From positions 744,001 through 808,000 of the forward strand of contig NZ_SRMP01000001.1 in the NCBI RefSeq assembly GCF_005925325.1: a stretch of 64,000 nucleotides of DNA, written 5' to 3'. The notes beneath the pieces were generated by a model. That model saw only the letters and a list, made by a program, of their open reading frames with translations, was not told the origin of the DNA and searched no databases. Below, in pieces: positions 9,323 to 17,195 of the stretch (positions within the stretch are counted from its first letter, which is position 1; every line of letters begins with the position of its first letter). The position numbers and the translations under genes were made by a program. This DNA is from Pedobacter helvus (lineage in GTDB: Bacteria; Bacteroidota; Bacteroidia; Sphingobacteriales; Sphingobacteriaceae).

Positions 9323-9337
9323 GGTAGCTTAGCAACC
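9323..9337. promoter_or_regulatory. Candidate HxlR operator
   Basis: A 15-base palindrome, GGT-a-GCT-t-AGC-a-ACC, with a single mismatched pair, sits between the divergent oxidoreductase and HxlR genes, just upstream of the oxidoreductase -7 box. HxlR-family proteins bind such dyads as dimers. Assignment is by position only. Confidence 0.4.
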
Positions 9338-9367
9338 CAATGTAGGGTACTATAAAAAATGTAAGTA

Positions 9368-9745
9368 ATGTCTAAAATCAAAGAGAGTTCTACCAATTTT
9401 GCCAATAGGCAGGCTTTAATGGATGAATGTTCGGAAGTTTATGCGGCTAACATCATCGGCGGACAATGGTCATTAGTTATTTGTTCGTGGTTATTAAACG
9501 GCAAACTACGATTTGGCGAACTCAAAAAGCTTCTACCAACCATTACTGAACGTATGCTTACCTTACAATTGCGTAAATTGGAAGAGAACAAAATTGTAAA
9601 ACGAACCGTGTATGCAGAAGTACCACCTCGAGTAGAATATGAACTTACGGCAATTGGTTACGAGTTAAAGCCAATAGTTAAGCTATTGGAGAAATGGGGA
9701 GAGAATCATAAAAATCTCGATAAAATGGAAATTAAAATTTCTTAA
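9368..9745 (+). CDS. HxlR family transcriptional regulator
   Basis: Small winged-helix DNA-binding regulator (125 residues). The HxlR signature is clear: IIGGQWSLVICSWLLNG, then LRFGELKKLLPTITERMLTLQLRKLEENKIVKR (helix-turn-helix) and the wing PPRVEYELTAIGYEL. Two Cys residues, one at position 21 just before the winged helix and one in the first helix (VICSW), are in places where several HxlR relatives sense aldehydes, quinones or oxidants. It is divergent from an NAD(P)H oxidoreductase that it probably controls. Confidence 0.93.
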   Translation: MSKIKESSTNFANRQALMDECSEVYAANIIGGQWSLVICSWLLNGKLRFGELKKLLPTITERMLTLQLRKLEENKIVKRTVYAEVPPRVEYELTAIGYELKPIVKLLEKWGENHKNLDKMEIKIS

Positions 9746-9836
9746 CGGTACATTTTAACGAGCAACAGCTTTCATCGTCGTCATGGTTTTTCAACTGAAA
9801 GATAGAAAATTTACAACTGGCTTGATTTACATTTTT

Positions 9837-9844
9837 TACCTTTG
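9837..9844 (+). promoter_or_regulatory. -7 box of pabB
   Basis: TACCTTTG at 9837-9844. The TTG inside this box is in frame with pabB and makes the frame look five codons longer, but it should lie upstream of the transcription start; the ATG at 9857 is the real start, with a leader of roughly ten bases. Confidence 0.65.
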
Positions 9845-9856
9845 TCGTTTAACACA

Positions 9857-11107
9857 ATGACCAAAGAGCAAATCTCGATTTTTAAGGAAAAAGCACTAAA
9901 ATATGCTTCAAATTTTGAAGTTTGCTGCTATCTCGACTCGCATCAATACCAAGACAAATATGGTAAGCACGATTGCTTAATTGCTTTTGGAAAAGAAAAA
10001 GAATTGATTGCTCCAGTAGGAAATGCTTTTTCTTTATTGAAAACCTTTGTTAAACAGAATAAAGATTGGATGTTTGGTTTGTTAACCTACGACTTAAAGA
10101 ACGAAGTTGAAGACATTCAGTTGTTAAGAGAAGACAGGTTAGGATTTCCGGATTTATTCTTTTTTGTACCAAAGTATTTAATTTCTATCAAGGATGATGA
10201 ATTCAAAATCGTAAAAGGAGAAGTTGATATTGAAAAAATATGGAATACACCAATTACTGACGAAGTCCGTAGGTACAAGCTAAATATCCAAAATAATTTT
10301 ACCAAAGAAGCTTACTTAGATCATATTGAAAAAATTAAGCAGCACATTAAACGTGGCGATGTTTACGAAATGAACTTTTGCCAAGAGTTTTTTGCAGAAA
10401 ATGTCGAAATAGATCCATTGATAACTTATAAACAATTAACGGAAGTCTCTCCCACTCCATTTTCTGGTTTCTTTAAAATAGGTAACAAATATATTTTATC
10501 GGCTACACCAGAAAGATTTTTATCGAAACGAGGCGAAATACTTACTTCTCAACCCATCAAAGGAACAGCGAAAAGAAGTAAAGATTTAACAGAAGATTTA
10601 GCGATCAAAAACGCATTAAAAAACAGCAAGAAAGAACAGTCGGAAAATGTAATGATTGTTGATTTGGTTAGAAATGACCTTACCAAAAGTGCCGTTAAAG
10701 GAAGTGTTAAAGTGGATGAGTTGTTTGGCATCTATACCTTTCCACAAGTACATCAAATGATCTCGAGCATTAGCTGCGAATTATCTCCAAACATTCATTT
10801 TATAGATGCCATTAAAAACACATTTCCTATGGGTTCTATGACTGGGGCACCAAAATTGCGAGCAATGCAGTTGATAGATCAATATGAAAGAAGCAAAAGA
10901 GGCGCTTATTCAGGTTCGTTTGGTTACATAAATCCAGACGGAGATTTCGATTTCAATGTAATCATCAGAAGCATTCTATATAATGAAGAAAATCAGTATC
11001 TATCTTTCCAAGTAGGGGGAGCTATAACCTATCAATCTGATGCTGAGAAAGAATACGAAGAGTGCCTATTGAAAGCATCAGCGATAATGAGCGTATTAAA
11101 AAATTAG
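9857..11107 (+). CDS. pabB: Chorismate-utilising enzyme, aminodeoxychorismate synthase component I
   Basis: Converts chorismate and ammonia to 4-amino-4-deoxychorismate in folate synthesis. The 416-residue protein (from ATG 9857) carries the chorismate-binding domain: IKRGDVYEMNFCQEF, GTAKRSKDLTEDL, ENVMIVDLVRNDL, the nucleophile-containing FPMGSMTGAPKLRAMQLI and RGAYSGSFGYINPDG. It is shorter than typical TrpE and there are no trp genes nearby, which favours PabB over anthranilate synthase, though salicylate or isochorismate relatives cannot be formally excluded. No amidotransferase (PabA) gene is adjacent; a class IV aminotransferase, possible PabC, lies 29 kb away. Confidence 0.88.
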   Translation: MTKEQISIFKEKALKYASNFEVCCYLDSHQYQDKYGKHDCLIAFGKEKELIAPVGNAFSLLKTFVKQNKDWMFGLLTYDLKNEVEDIQLLREDRLGFPDLFFFVPKYLISIKDDEFKIVKGEVDIEKIWNTPITDEVRRYKLNIQNNFTKEAYLDHIEKIKQHIKRGDVYEMNFCQEFFAENVEIDPLITYKQLTEVSPTPFSGFFKIGNKYILSATPERFLSKRGEILTSQPIKGTAKRSKDLTEDLAIKNALKNSKKEQSENVMIVDLVRNDLTKSAVKGSVKVDELFGIYTFPQVHQMISSISCELSPNIHFIDAIKNTFPMGSMTGAPKLRAMQLIDQYERSKRGAYSGSFGYINPDGDFDFNVIIRSILYNEENQYLSFQVGGAITYQSDAEKEYEECLLKASAIMSVLKN

Positions 11108-11135
11108 CTAATTAGCAGATTTGCTAATTAGCTAA
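11104..11135. terminator. Bidirectional terminator between pabB and the M48 lipoprotein gene
   Basis: Perfect 14-bp stem, arms TTAGCTAATTAGCA (11104-11117) and TGCTAATTAGCTAA (11122-11135), overlapping the pabB stop codon and lying between convergent genes. The stem is AT-rich, so strength is uncertain. Confidence 0.6.
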
Positions 11136-11144
11136 TTAAGGAAA

Positions 11145-11951
11145 TTATTTCCCTTTATAATATTTCATCGCCTCTGGCAACGCTTTTTGTATTTGAGCAA
11201 TACGAGATTGATCTGAAGGGTGGGTACTTAAAAATGCTGGTGGTTTTTGAGAACCAGAGCTAGCTTGCGCCATTCTCTGCCAAAAACCAATCGCATTGTT
11301 AGGGTTATATCCGGCCATTGCCATGAAAGAAAGTCCCATTTTGTCGGCTTCTAATTCCTGGTTTCTGCCATAGCTCAAAATAGTTAACTGACCACCAATG
11401 CCATACGCCGCATTAATATAATTTGCATATTTAGAGTTGGCACTAGCAACACCAACAGCAGCTCCAACACCTTGTGCTACTGTCATTTGAGAAGCCCTCT
11501 CTGCCGAGTGTTGCGCAATAGCATGTGCAACCTCATGCCCCATTACAGTAGCCAAGCCAGCTTCATCTTTTGTTACCGGTAAAATTCCAGTATATACCGC
11601 TATTTTACCTCCTGGCATACACCAAGCGTTAATTTCCTTACTATCGATTAGGTTATATTCCCACTTATAGTCTTTAATCTGATCTCCGTAACCATTTTGG
11701 TTCATATATTGGGTTACTGCAGCTGCTATTTTTTGTCCCACACGTTTAACCATAGCCGCATTAGCGTTACTGGCGGCAACTACTTTTGTAGATGGATCAC
11801 TTAACAATTGACTATAACCAATAGCAGCTTGTTGTTGCAACTGGCTATCGTCTACTAAACTTAGTCGGCTACGTCCGGTTAAAGGTACAGTTGAGCACGA
11901 GGAAATGGCAAGCAATGCTGTTGCCATTCCAAAAATTATTGTTTTCTTCAT
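11145..11951 (-). CDS. M48 family metallopeptidase lipoprotein (LoiP/BepA-like)
   Basis: Periplasmic zinc protease tethered to a membrane by lipid. From the ATG at 11951 (MKKTII) the protein has 268 residues, a lipoprotein signal with lipobox ISSC (Cys19), the zinc motif HEVAH at 139-143 followed by AIAQHSAER, and a downstream ELEADKMG with the third zinc ligand. Relatives such as LoiP, YcaL and BepA degrade misfolded outer-membrane proteins. A longer frame extends 13 codons upstream but would bury the signal peptide, so the MKKTII start is preferred. Confidence 0.93.
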   Translation of the reverse strand: MKKTIIFGMATALLAISSCSTVPLTGRSRLSLVDDSQLQQQAAIGYSQLLSDPSTKVVAASNANAAMVKRVGQKIAAAVTQYMNQNGYGDQIKDYKWEYNLIDSKEINAWCMPGGKIAVYTGILPVTKDEAGLATVMGHEVAHAIAQHSAERASQMTVAQGVGAAVGVASANSKYANYINAAYGIGGQLTILSYGRNQELEADKMGLSFMAMAGYNPNNAIGFWQRMAQASSGSQKPPAFLSTHPSDQSRIAQIQKALPEAMKYYKGK

Positions 11952-12015
11952 GGTTGTAAATTTATCACCCAACACATAACTGTTTTGCAAAGCTTTTTGT
12001 TTGCCAGTTTAAGAG

Positions 12016-12663
12016 TTAAGCTTGTTTTTTCTTAAATAGATATACTTTTGATTCTTTCCCTTTTAACAGACGTTCTATGTTTTTTTGGTGCGTAACCAAT
12101 ATAAGTACGCAAACACATATGCTATAGAGCACTTCTGCCTTTACAGACGACTGAAAAACAAAAACTGTGCCCAACGGAAAAGTAAATCCTGCACAAATAG
12201 AACTAAGGGAAACATATTTAGAGATTAACAGTACCGTTAAAAATACTGTTACACAAAGTAACGCTGCTAAAGGATTTACGGCCAGCACCATACCGAATAA
12301 CGTGGCAACCCCCTTTCCTCCCCTAAAACCAGCAAATATTGGGAATAAATGCCCCATAACAGCAATTACACCTAGTGCTAACTCGTAATTGACAAATTGT
12401 GCCGAATATTTAGGGCCAGTTACTGAAAGACCAATCAAATAAGCTAATTTGGTTGCAGTAAAACCCTTCATGATATCAATAGTCATTACTATGATACCAG
12501 GCTTTTTACCTAACACCCTAAAAGTGTTTGTAGCTCCTGCGTTACCACTTCCGTATTCTCTTACGTCGATACCATAAAAGGCTTGCCCTAGCCAAACCGC
12601 CGTAGGTATAGAACCCAGAAGATAGGCCGCAATAAGCGCAGAGATGGAATAAATTGAAATCAT
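12016..12663 (-). CDS. plsY: Glycerol-3-phosphate acyltransferase PlsY
   Basis: Integral inner-membrane enzyme that acylates glycerol-3-phosphate from acyl-phosphate, the first step of phospholipid synthesis. The 215-residue protein has multiple membrane helices and the three PlsY motifs: AYLLGSIPTAVWLG with the catalytic Ser, DVREYGSGNAGATNTFRVLG, and GHLFPIFAGFRGGKGVAT. It follows nadC on the same strand (59 bases), and the two are likely co-transcribed with the DUF4783 gene. Confidence 0.97.
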   Translation of the reverse strand: MISIYSISALIAAYLLGSIPTAVWLGQAFYGIDVREYGSGNAGATNTFRVLGKKPGIIVMTIDIMKGFTATKLAYLIGLSVTGPKYSAQFVNYELALGVIAVMGHLFPIFAGFRGGKGVATLFGMVLAVNPLAALLCVTVFLTVLLISKYVSLSSICAGFTFPLGTVFVFQSSVKAEVLYSICVCVLILVTHQKNIERLLKGKESKVYLFKKKQA

Positions 12664-12722
12664 TTGGCTACAATGATAATAAAAAAAATGCTTTTAGATA
12701 ATTTAGAAAATTCAAATGCTTT

Positions 12723-13565
12723 CTAAAAAGCCTTTAAACTAAGATCTAAGCTTTTTACAGAATGTGTTAAAGCACCCATCGAGATGTAGTCAACTCCACA
12801 AGCTGCATAATCGGCAACGTTTTCTTCTACAATACCACCAGAAGCTTCGGTTAAAAACCTGCCGTTAATTAATTCAACAGCTTGTTTTAAAATTGGCAGT
12901 TCAAAATTATCTAACATAATTCTATCTATGTTACCAATTGCCAACACCTGTTGCAACTCTTCGATATTTCTTACTTCTATTTCTATTTGTAATTGTTTGC
13001 CTGTATCTTTTAAATATGCATTAGCCTGATTGATAGCGTTAGAGATACCTCCAGCATAGTCTACATGATTGTCTTTAATCAAGATCATATCATACAAACC
13101 TATTCTATGGTTAACACCACCGCCAATTCTCACTGCCCATTTCTCTAAATATCTTAAACCAGGTGTAGTTTTTCGGGTATCTAAAACTTTGGTTTTAAAT
13201 CCTTCCAGCAATTTTACAATGCGGTTTGTCTTGGTCGCTATACCACTCATCCGTTGCATGCAGTTTAGCACTAAGCGCTCGGCCAATAAAATCGCATGCG
13301 TACTGCCATAAACATGAAAAGCAATGTCTCCCGGGTTTACTTCCTGCCCGTCACTTAAAAAAGCTTCAACTTTTAGAGAAGGATCTATTTGATTAAAGAT
13401 TTCTAATGCAAGCTCAACACCTGCTAAAATTCCTTTTTCTTTAACAATTAGTTTAGCTTTTCCTTGTGTACCTTGCGGAATGGTAGATAAAGAAGTATGA
13501 TCTCCATCTCCTACATCTTCGGCAATCGCATTTTTTATAAATAGATCAATAAGTTTCTTATCCAA
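12723..13565 (-). CDS. nadC: Nicotinate-nucleotide pyrophosphorylase (carboxylating)
   Basis: Converts quinolinate and PRPP to nicotinate mononucleotide in de novo NAD synthesis. The 280-residue protein shows the family motifs EDVGDGDHTSL, ERLVLNCMQRMSGIAT, DTRKTTPGLRYLEKWAV, GGGVNHRIGLYDMILIKDNH and IEIEVRN. It begins with a genuine TTG at 13565: there is an in-frame stop shortly upstream, no ATG, and a -7 box (13584-13591) lies upstream of this TTG at a normal distance. nadA and nadB are not in the window. Confidence 0.96.
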   Translation of the reverse strand: MDKKLIDLFIKNAIAEDVGDGDHTSLSTIPQGTQGKAKLIVKEKGILAGVELALEIFNQIDPSLKVEAFLSDGQEVNPGDIAFHVYGSTHAILLAERLVLNCMQRMSGIATKTNRIVKLLEGFKTKVLDTRKTTPGLRYLEKWAVRIGGGVNHRIGLYDMILIKDNHVDYAGGISNAINQANAYLKDTGKQLQIEIEVRNIEELQQVLAIGNIDRIMLDNFELPILKQAVELINGRFLTEASGGIVEENVADYAACGVDYISMGALTHSVKSLDLSLKAF

Positions 13566-13583
13566 AGCAATATGATTTTGCTA

Positions 13584-13591
13584 CAAAAATA
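13584..13591 (-). promoter_or_regulatory. -7 box of nadC
   Basis: Minus strand TATTTTTG, matching TAnnTTTG, 18 bases before the TTG start of nadC. It supports the non-ATG start. Confidence 0.5.
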
Positions 13592-13614
13592 ACAAAATGC
13601 GCATCAATATAGAA

Positions 13615-14013
13615 TTATCTCTCTGGCTCTATTCTTAACTCTGTGATTAAAAAAGCATTAGAAACTTTTTTCATCGTTATCGTTACCCTAAACTTATCCG
13701 TTTTAGAGGTTAAAGAAAGAATGGTAAGTCGGTAATTAGGATTATTACTCAACTTGTGAATGATAGCTGTTTTAGAAGGTGGATTTTTTAAAAAAAAGTC
13801 TTTTAGAATTTGTTCTGCTTGTGCTCTATTGTATACATCTTCGTGGTCAATAATGATCAGCTCTACAGACGAAGCGAAACTTTTGGCTATTTCTTTTGAG
13901 TTTCCTTGCTTAAAATTAGTCGCTAGTTCATCGGCAATATCGCCCTGCATTAAGCCTTGAGGCTGCAAATGCAAGAACATTACCATAAGCGTAATTATAG
14001 ATTTAAACATCAT
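13615..14013 (-). CDS. DUF4783 domain-containing protein
   Basis: A 132-residue exported protein of the NTF2-like DUF4783 family, which is found in Bacteroidota and often beside nadC. It has an N-terminal hydrophobic segment (IITLMVMFLHL), the conserved middle DVYNRAQAEQILKDFFLKNPP and a final strand ending LRIEPER. Function unknown. Two adjacent ATGs (14013, 14010) are equally plausible starts. It precedes nadC on the same strand by 49 bases. Confidence 0.85.
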   Translation of the reverse strand: MMFKSIITLMVMFLHLQPQGLMQGDIADELATNFKQGNSKEIAKSFASSVELIIIDHEDVYNRAQAEQILKDFFLKNPPSKTAIIHKLSNNPNYRLTILSLTSKTDKFRVTITMKKVSNAFLITELRIEPER

Positions 14014-14078
14014 CCTTAAAAACTAAAGCATCACAACCACCAAAACTATGCCATTTACACACAATTAAATTCAAATTA

Positions 14079-14110
14079 TTGGGTTTAGGGCTTATTTTAG
14101 GTTATATTTG
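14079..14110 (+). promoter_or_regulatory. Promoter of gpmI
   Basis: TTG at 14079-14081, 21-base spacer and TATATTTG at 14103-14110. The in-frame TTG within the -7 box produces a spurious 12-codon extension of gpmI. Confidence 0.7.
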
Positions 14111-14143
14111 CGAAACAACATTAACATCGATAATACAATTATA

Positions 14144-15664
14144 ATGGAAACTAAAAAACTGGTACTATTAATTCTTGATGGATGGGGCTACGGCAAAAAA
14201 GACAAATCTGATGCTGCCTTCGCTGCTAAAACTCCATTTTTCGACTCACTATTACTTAACTACCCTAACTCTAAACTGGAGGCTTCTGGCGAAGCAGTTG
14301 GTTTACCAGCGGGGCAGATGGGAAATTCGGAAGTGGGCCATATGAATTTAGGTGCTGGCCGTGTAGTTTACCAAGAATTAGGTCGTATCAACAAAGCTAT
14401 TACAGATAGGACCTTACACACCAACGAGACTTTATTAAATGCATTCTCTTATGCAAAAGCAAACAACAAAGCCGTACATTTCATCGGTTTGGTTTCCGAC
14501 GGCGGAGTTCATGCACATATCAACCACTTAATGGCTTTATGTGATGCAGCAAAAGAAAATAACTTAACAGATGTGTTTGTTCACGCCTTTTTGGATGGAA
14601 GGGATACAGACCCGAATGGAGGTTTAAACTATATCACTACTTTAGATAAACATTTAGCAAACTCTGCAGGTAAGATCGCTTCGCTTGTTGGCAGATATTA
14701 CGCTATGGACAGAGACAATCGCTGGGAACGAGTAAAATTAGCCTACGATGTGATGGTTAATGGTATTGGGGAAAAATTCACAAGTCCTGAATTGGCGATC
14801 CAACAATCTTATGCAGAAGGCATTACCGATGAATTTATCAAACCTGTGGTAATTACTGATGGCGAGGGCAATCCGACAGCAACCATTAAAGAAGGTGATG
14901 TGGTTATCTGTTTCAACTATCGTACGGATAGAGGTAGAGAAATTACACAGGCACTTTCTCAGAAAGATTTTCCAGAGCAAGGCATGAGTAAACTACCTTT
15001 GTACTACGTTACCATGACCAGCTATGATGACAGCTTTGAAAATGTAAATGTGGTGTTCACCAAAGACGACTTGAACAACACTTTAGGTGAAGTTTTAGAA
15101 GCCAATAATAAAAATCAAATCAGAATTGCGGAGACTGAAAAATATCCGCACGTAACTTTCTTCTTTTCTGGTGGAAGAGAAAAGGAATTTGCGAATGAGA
15201 AACGCATCTTAGTTCCTTCTCCAAAAGTAGCAACTTACGATTTGCAACCAGAAATGAGTGCAGCAGGGATTACCGATGCAATAACTAAGGAGCTGCAAAG
15301 CCAATGGCCAGATTTCGTTTGCTTAAACTTTGCAAATCCAGATATGGTTGGCCACACTGGCGTATTTGAAGCCGTAGTAAAAGCCGTAGAAACCGTTGAT
15401 GCTTGTGCCCAAACCGTAGTAGAAACAGGAATTGCAAATGGCTATTCTTTCATTATTTTAGCAGATCATGGTAACGCAGAATTTATGTTAAATGAGGACG
15501 GTTCTGTAAATACAGCGCACACTACCAATTTGGTACCTTGTATTCTAATCGATAAAGATTACAAAGCCATTGCTGATGGAAAATTGGGAGATATTGGCCC
15601 AACAGTTTTAAAAATTATGGGCATTGAGGCTCCTGCTATAATGACAGGAAACTGTTTAGTATAA
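14144..15664 (+). CDS. gpmI: 2,3-bisphosphoglycerate-independent phosphoglycerate mutase
   Basis: Interconverts 3- and 2-phosphoglycerate in glycolysis using two Mn ions. From the ATG at 14144 the protein has 506 residues, the usual length. Metal ligand Asp12 in LILDGWG, the phosphorylated Ser62 in MGNSEVGHMNLGAG, HAFLDGRDTDP, CFNYRTDRGREI and ILADHGNAE are all present. The longer frame from a TTG at 14108 starts inside the promoter and is rejected. The next gene overlaps its stop codon by one base (TAATG), so the two are probably translationally coupled. Confidence 0.97.
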   Translation: METKKLVLLILDGWGYGKKDKSDAAFAAKTPFFDSLLLNYPNSKLEASGEAVGLPAGQMGNSEVGHMNLGAGRVVYQELGRINKAITDRTLHTNETLLNAFSYAKANNKAVHFIGLVSDGGVHAHINHLMALCDAAKENNLTDVFVHAFLDGRDTDPNGGLNYITTLDKHLANSAGKIASLVGRYYAMDRDNRWERVKLAYDVMVNGIGEKFTSPELAIQQSYAEGITDEFIKPVVITDGEGNPTATIKEGDVVICFNYRTDRGREITQALSQKDFPEQGMSKLPLYYVTMTSYDDSFENVNVVFTKDDLNNTLGEVLEANNKNQIRIAETEKYPHVTFFFSGGREKEFANEKRILVPSPKVATYDLQPEMSAAGITDAITKELQSQWPDFVCLNFANPDMVGHTGVFEAVVKAVETVDACAQTVVETGIANGYSFIILADHGNAEFMLNEDGSVNTAHTTNLVPCILIDKDYKAIADGKLGDIGPTVLKIMGIEAPAIMTGNCLV

Positions 15665-16188
15665 TGAAACGATCTTTTTTAGGTGTATTTGTCTTGTTGC
15701 TATTTTCTTGCTCGCAGCAGGAAAGTAAACAGATGGATACACCTGTTTATTTCGATCTCGCCAAATATTTTGAAGGCGAAGCTGCACGTCTACAAAAAAC
15801 AAATCCTGAAGTAATTAAAGGCGTAATTGCGATTGGTAAAGCAGAGCAAAAAGCTACCAAAATAGCAGATTGGAAAACGGAGTTAGCGAGCTTCAGCAAT
15901 GCTGATATCAACAAGGCTTCGTGGAAAGGCGAATTTAAAGAAATAAATAACGGTGGCAACATCACCTATGCTACCACCAATTCGAAAATCCCAATAAAGA
16001 AAATTGAGATTGTTAAATTCAATGATCAAATAAAAAGTATAAAGATTTTTAAGGCAACCCAAAATTACCTTTATACTTCTACAGACACACTTCTCTACTA
16101 TCCAGACAGCTTATATTCTGTTCAAAATCTACAAAATATAAAACTACTTGGCGAAAAGAAATATCAGATTACGGGAAAATTTAATTAA
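15664..16188 (+). CDS. Hypothetical lipoprotein
   Basis: A 174-residue exported protein with a lipoprotein signal peptide (hydrophobic core LGVFVLLLF followed by SC), then an acidic/Lys-rich globular part without a recognised domain. Its ATG overlaps the gpmI stop codon by one base, which argues for co-expression. The second half (KKIEIVKFNDQIKSIKIFKATQNYLYTS) looks like beta strands. Function unknown. Confidence 0.8.
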   Translation: MKRSFLGVFVLLLFSCSQQESKQMDTPVYFDLAKYFEGEAARLQKTNPEVIKGVIAIGKAEQKATKIADWKTELASFSNADINKASWKGEFKEINNGGNITYATTNSKIPIKKIEIVKFNDQIKSIKIFKATQNYLYTSTDTLLYYPDSLYSVQNLQNIKLLGEKKYQITGKFN

Positions 16189-16190
16189 GC

Positions 16191-16817
16191 TTACTTTAAG
16201 CTAGCAATTTGCGCTTTAACATAATCAATTAAAGAAATCACATCTTTTTTAAGCGGTTGCATGGTTAAAATCTTCTGAAAATCAGCAATAGAACTGTTAA
16301 ACAAGGTTATACAAGCATTTTTCTCTGCCGTTTTTTTCACTTTATAAGACTTAAAAATTCCATAATCTTTATAAGCTACTCCCCTGTTCTGTAAAATTTG
16401 TACATCTTCTTCACCACTAATTTCCATTGCTTTTGAAAAATCTTTGATTGCAGCGCTATAAAAGCTATCCCTCATCGAATTAAGTGCTTCTTTAGGTGCG
16501 TTAGCAATGTTCAGCCTAGCTTTACCTCTATAATAGTAAGCAGAATAATCCGTTGGTTTTTGCGCTATTAAACGAGTGTATGCAGCAATTGCGTTTTCGA
16601 AATCTCCATTTTGAAAATAAGAGTAACCTAACATTTTCAAAACATTGATATTGGTGGGATCCTTAGCTTCAGCTTTTTCGAGTTGTACCACGGCAGTTTT
16701 AAAATCGCCTTTCATCCAAGCTTGAGTACCTTGTTTTTCGAAGTTGTTCTGAGCTTGAACTGTAATACTGAAAGAAATAGCTAATAGTAGTAGATAAGAT
16801 TTTGTAAGGAGTTTCAT
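16191..16817 (-). CDS. Tetratricopeptide repeat protein, exported
   Basis: A 208-residue protein with a signal peptide (MKLLTKSYLLLLAISFSITVQAQ) and about three TPR units: KQGTQAWMKGDFKTAVVQLEKAEAKDP, NVLKMLGYSYFQNGDFENAIAAYTRL and a third from SAYYYRGKARL. TPRs bind protein partners; no partner can be named. It is convergent with the gpmI-lipoprotein pair with only two bases between stops. Confidence 0.88.
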   Translation of the reverse strand: MKLLTKSYLLLLAISFSITVQAQNNFEKQGTQAWMKGDFKTAVVQLEKAEAKDPTNINVLKMLGYSYFQNGDFENAIAAYTRLIAQKPTDYSAYYYRGKARLNIANAPKEALNSMRDSFYSAAIKDFSKAMEISGEEDVQILQNRGVAYKDYGIFKSYKVKKTAEKNACITLFNSSIADFQKILTMQPLKKDVISLIDYVKAQIASLK

Positions 16818-17195
16818 TAAAATGTTTTTATTTAAAAATACACATTTCTGAAATTAAAAAGTGCATGCTACAAATTTAATTTCATGTGCAATTATACAAT
16901 TAAACGAACAATAATTATAAATATGATTTTTACTCACACATTTAATTTACATGACGTTTTTACAGAAAACCTATTTAAGCCAAAAATGTTTCAATAATAC
17001 GGTTGATTAATTTTAGCCTCACTAAATTAGTCCTCACAAGCTAGATACACCATTAAATTTAACTTCATAGCCTAAGCCAGATCATACAATATGTTTTTTG
17101 GCATAGGAGTTGAAATTGTTAGTCCGCATAATTATTTGATAAATTTAAAGCGACAATGCTGTCATATTGTCGCCTACCTTATAACACAGAACTGA
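16818..17195. other. Intergenic region upstream of lon
   Basis: A 378-base AT-rich gap between the divergent TPR and lon genes. Apart from the inverted repeat at 17150-17173, I see no gene, no RNA and no canonical TAnnTTTG box. Confidence 0.5.
17150..17173. promoter_or_regulatory. Inverted repeat upstream of lon, candidate operator
   Basis: Perfect 8-bp arms GCGACAAT (17150-17157) and ATTGTCGC (17166-17173) around 8 bases (GCTGTCAT), ending 22 bases before the lon ATG. The inside contains an additional overlapping dyad GACA-ATGC-TGTC. It differs from CIRCE. A heat-shock or stress regulator site is a reasonable guess. Confidence 0.45.
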
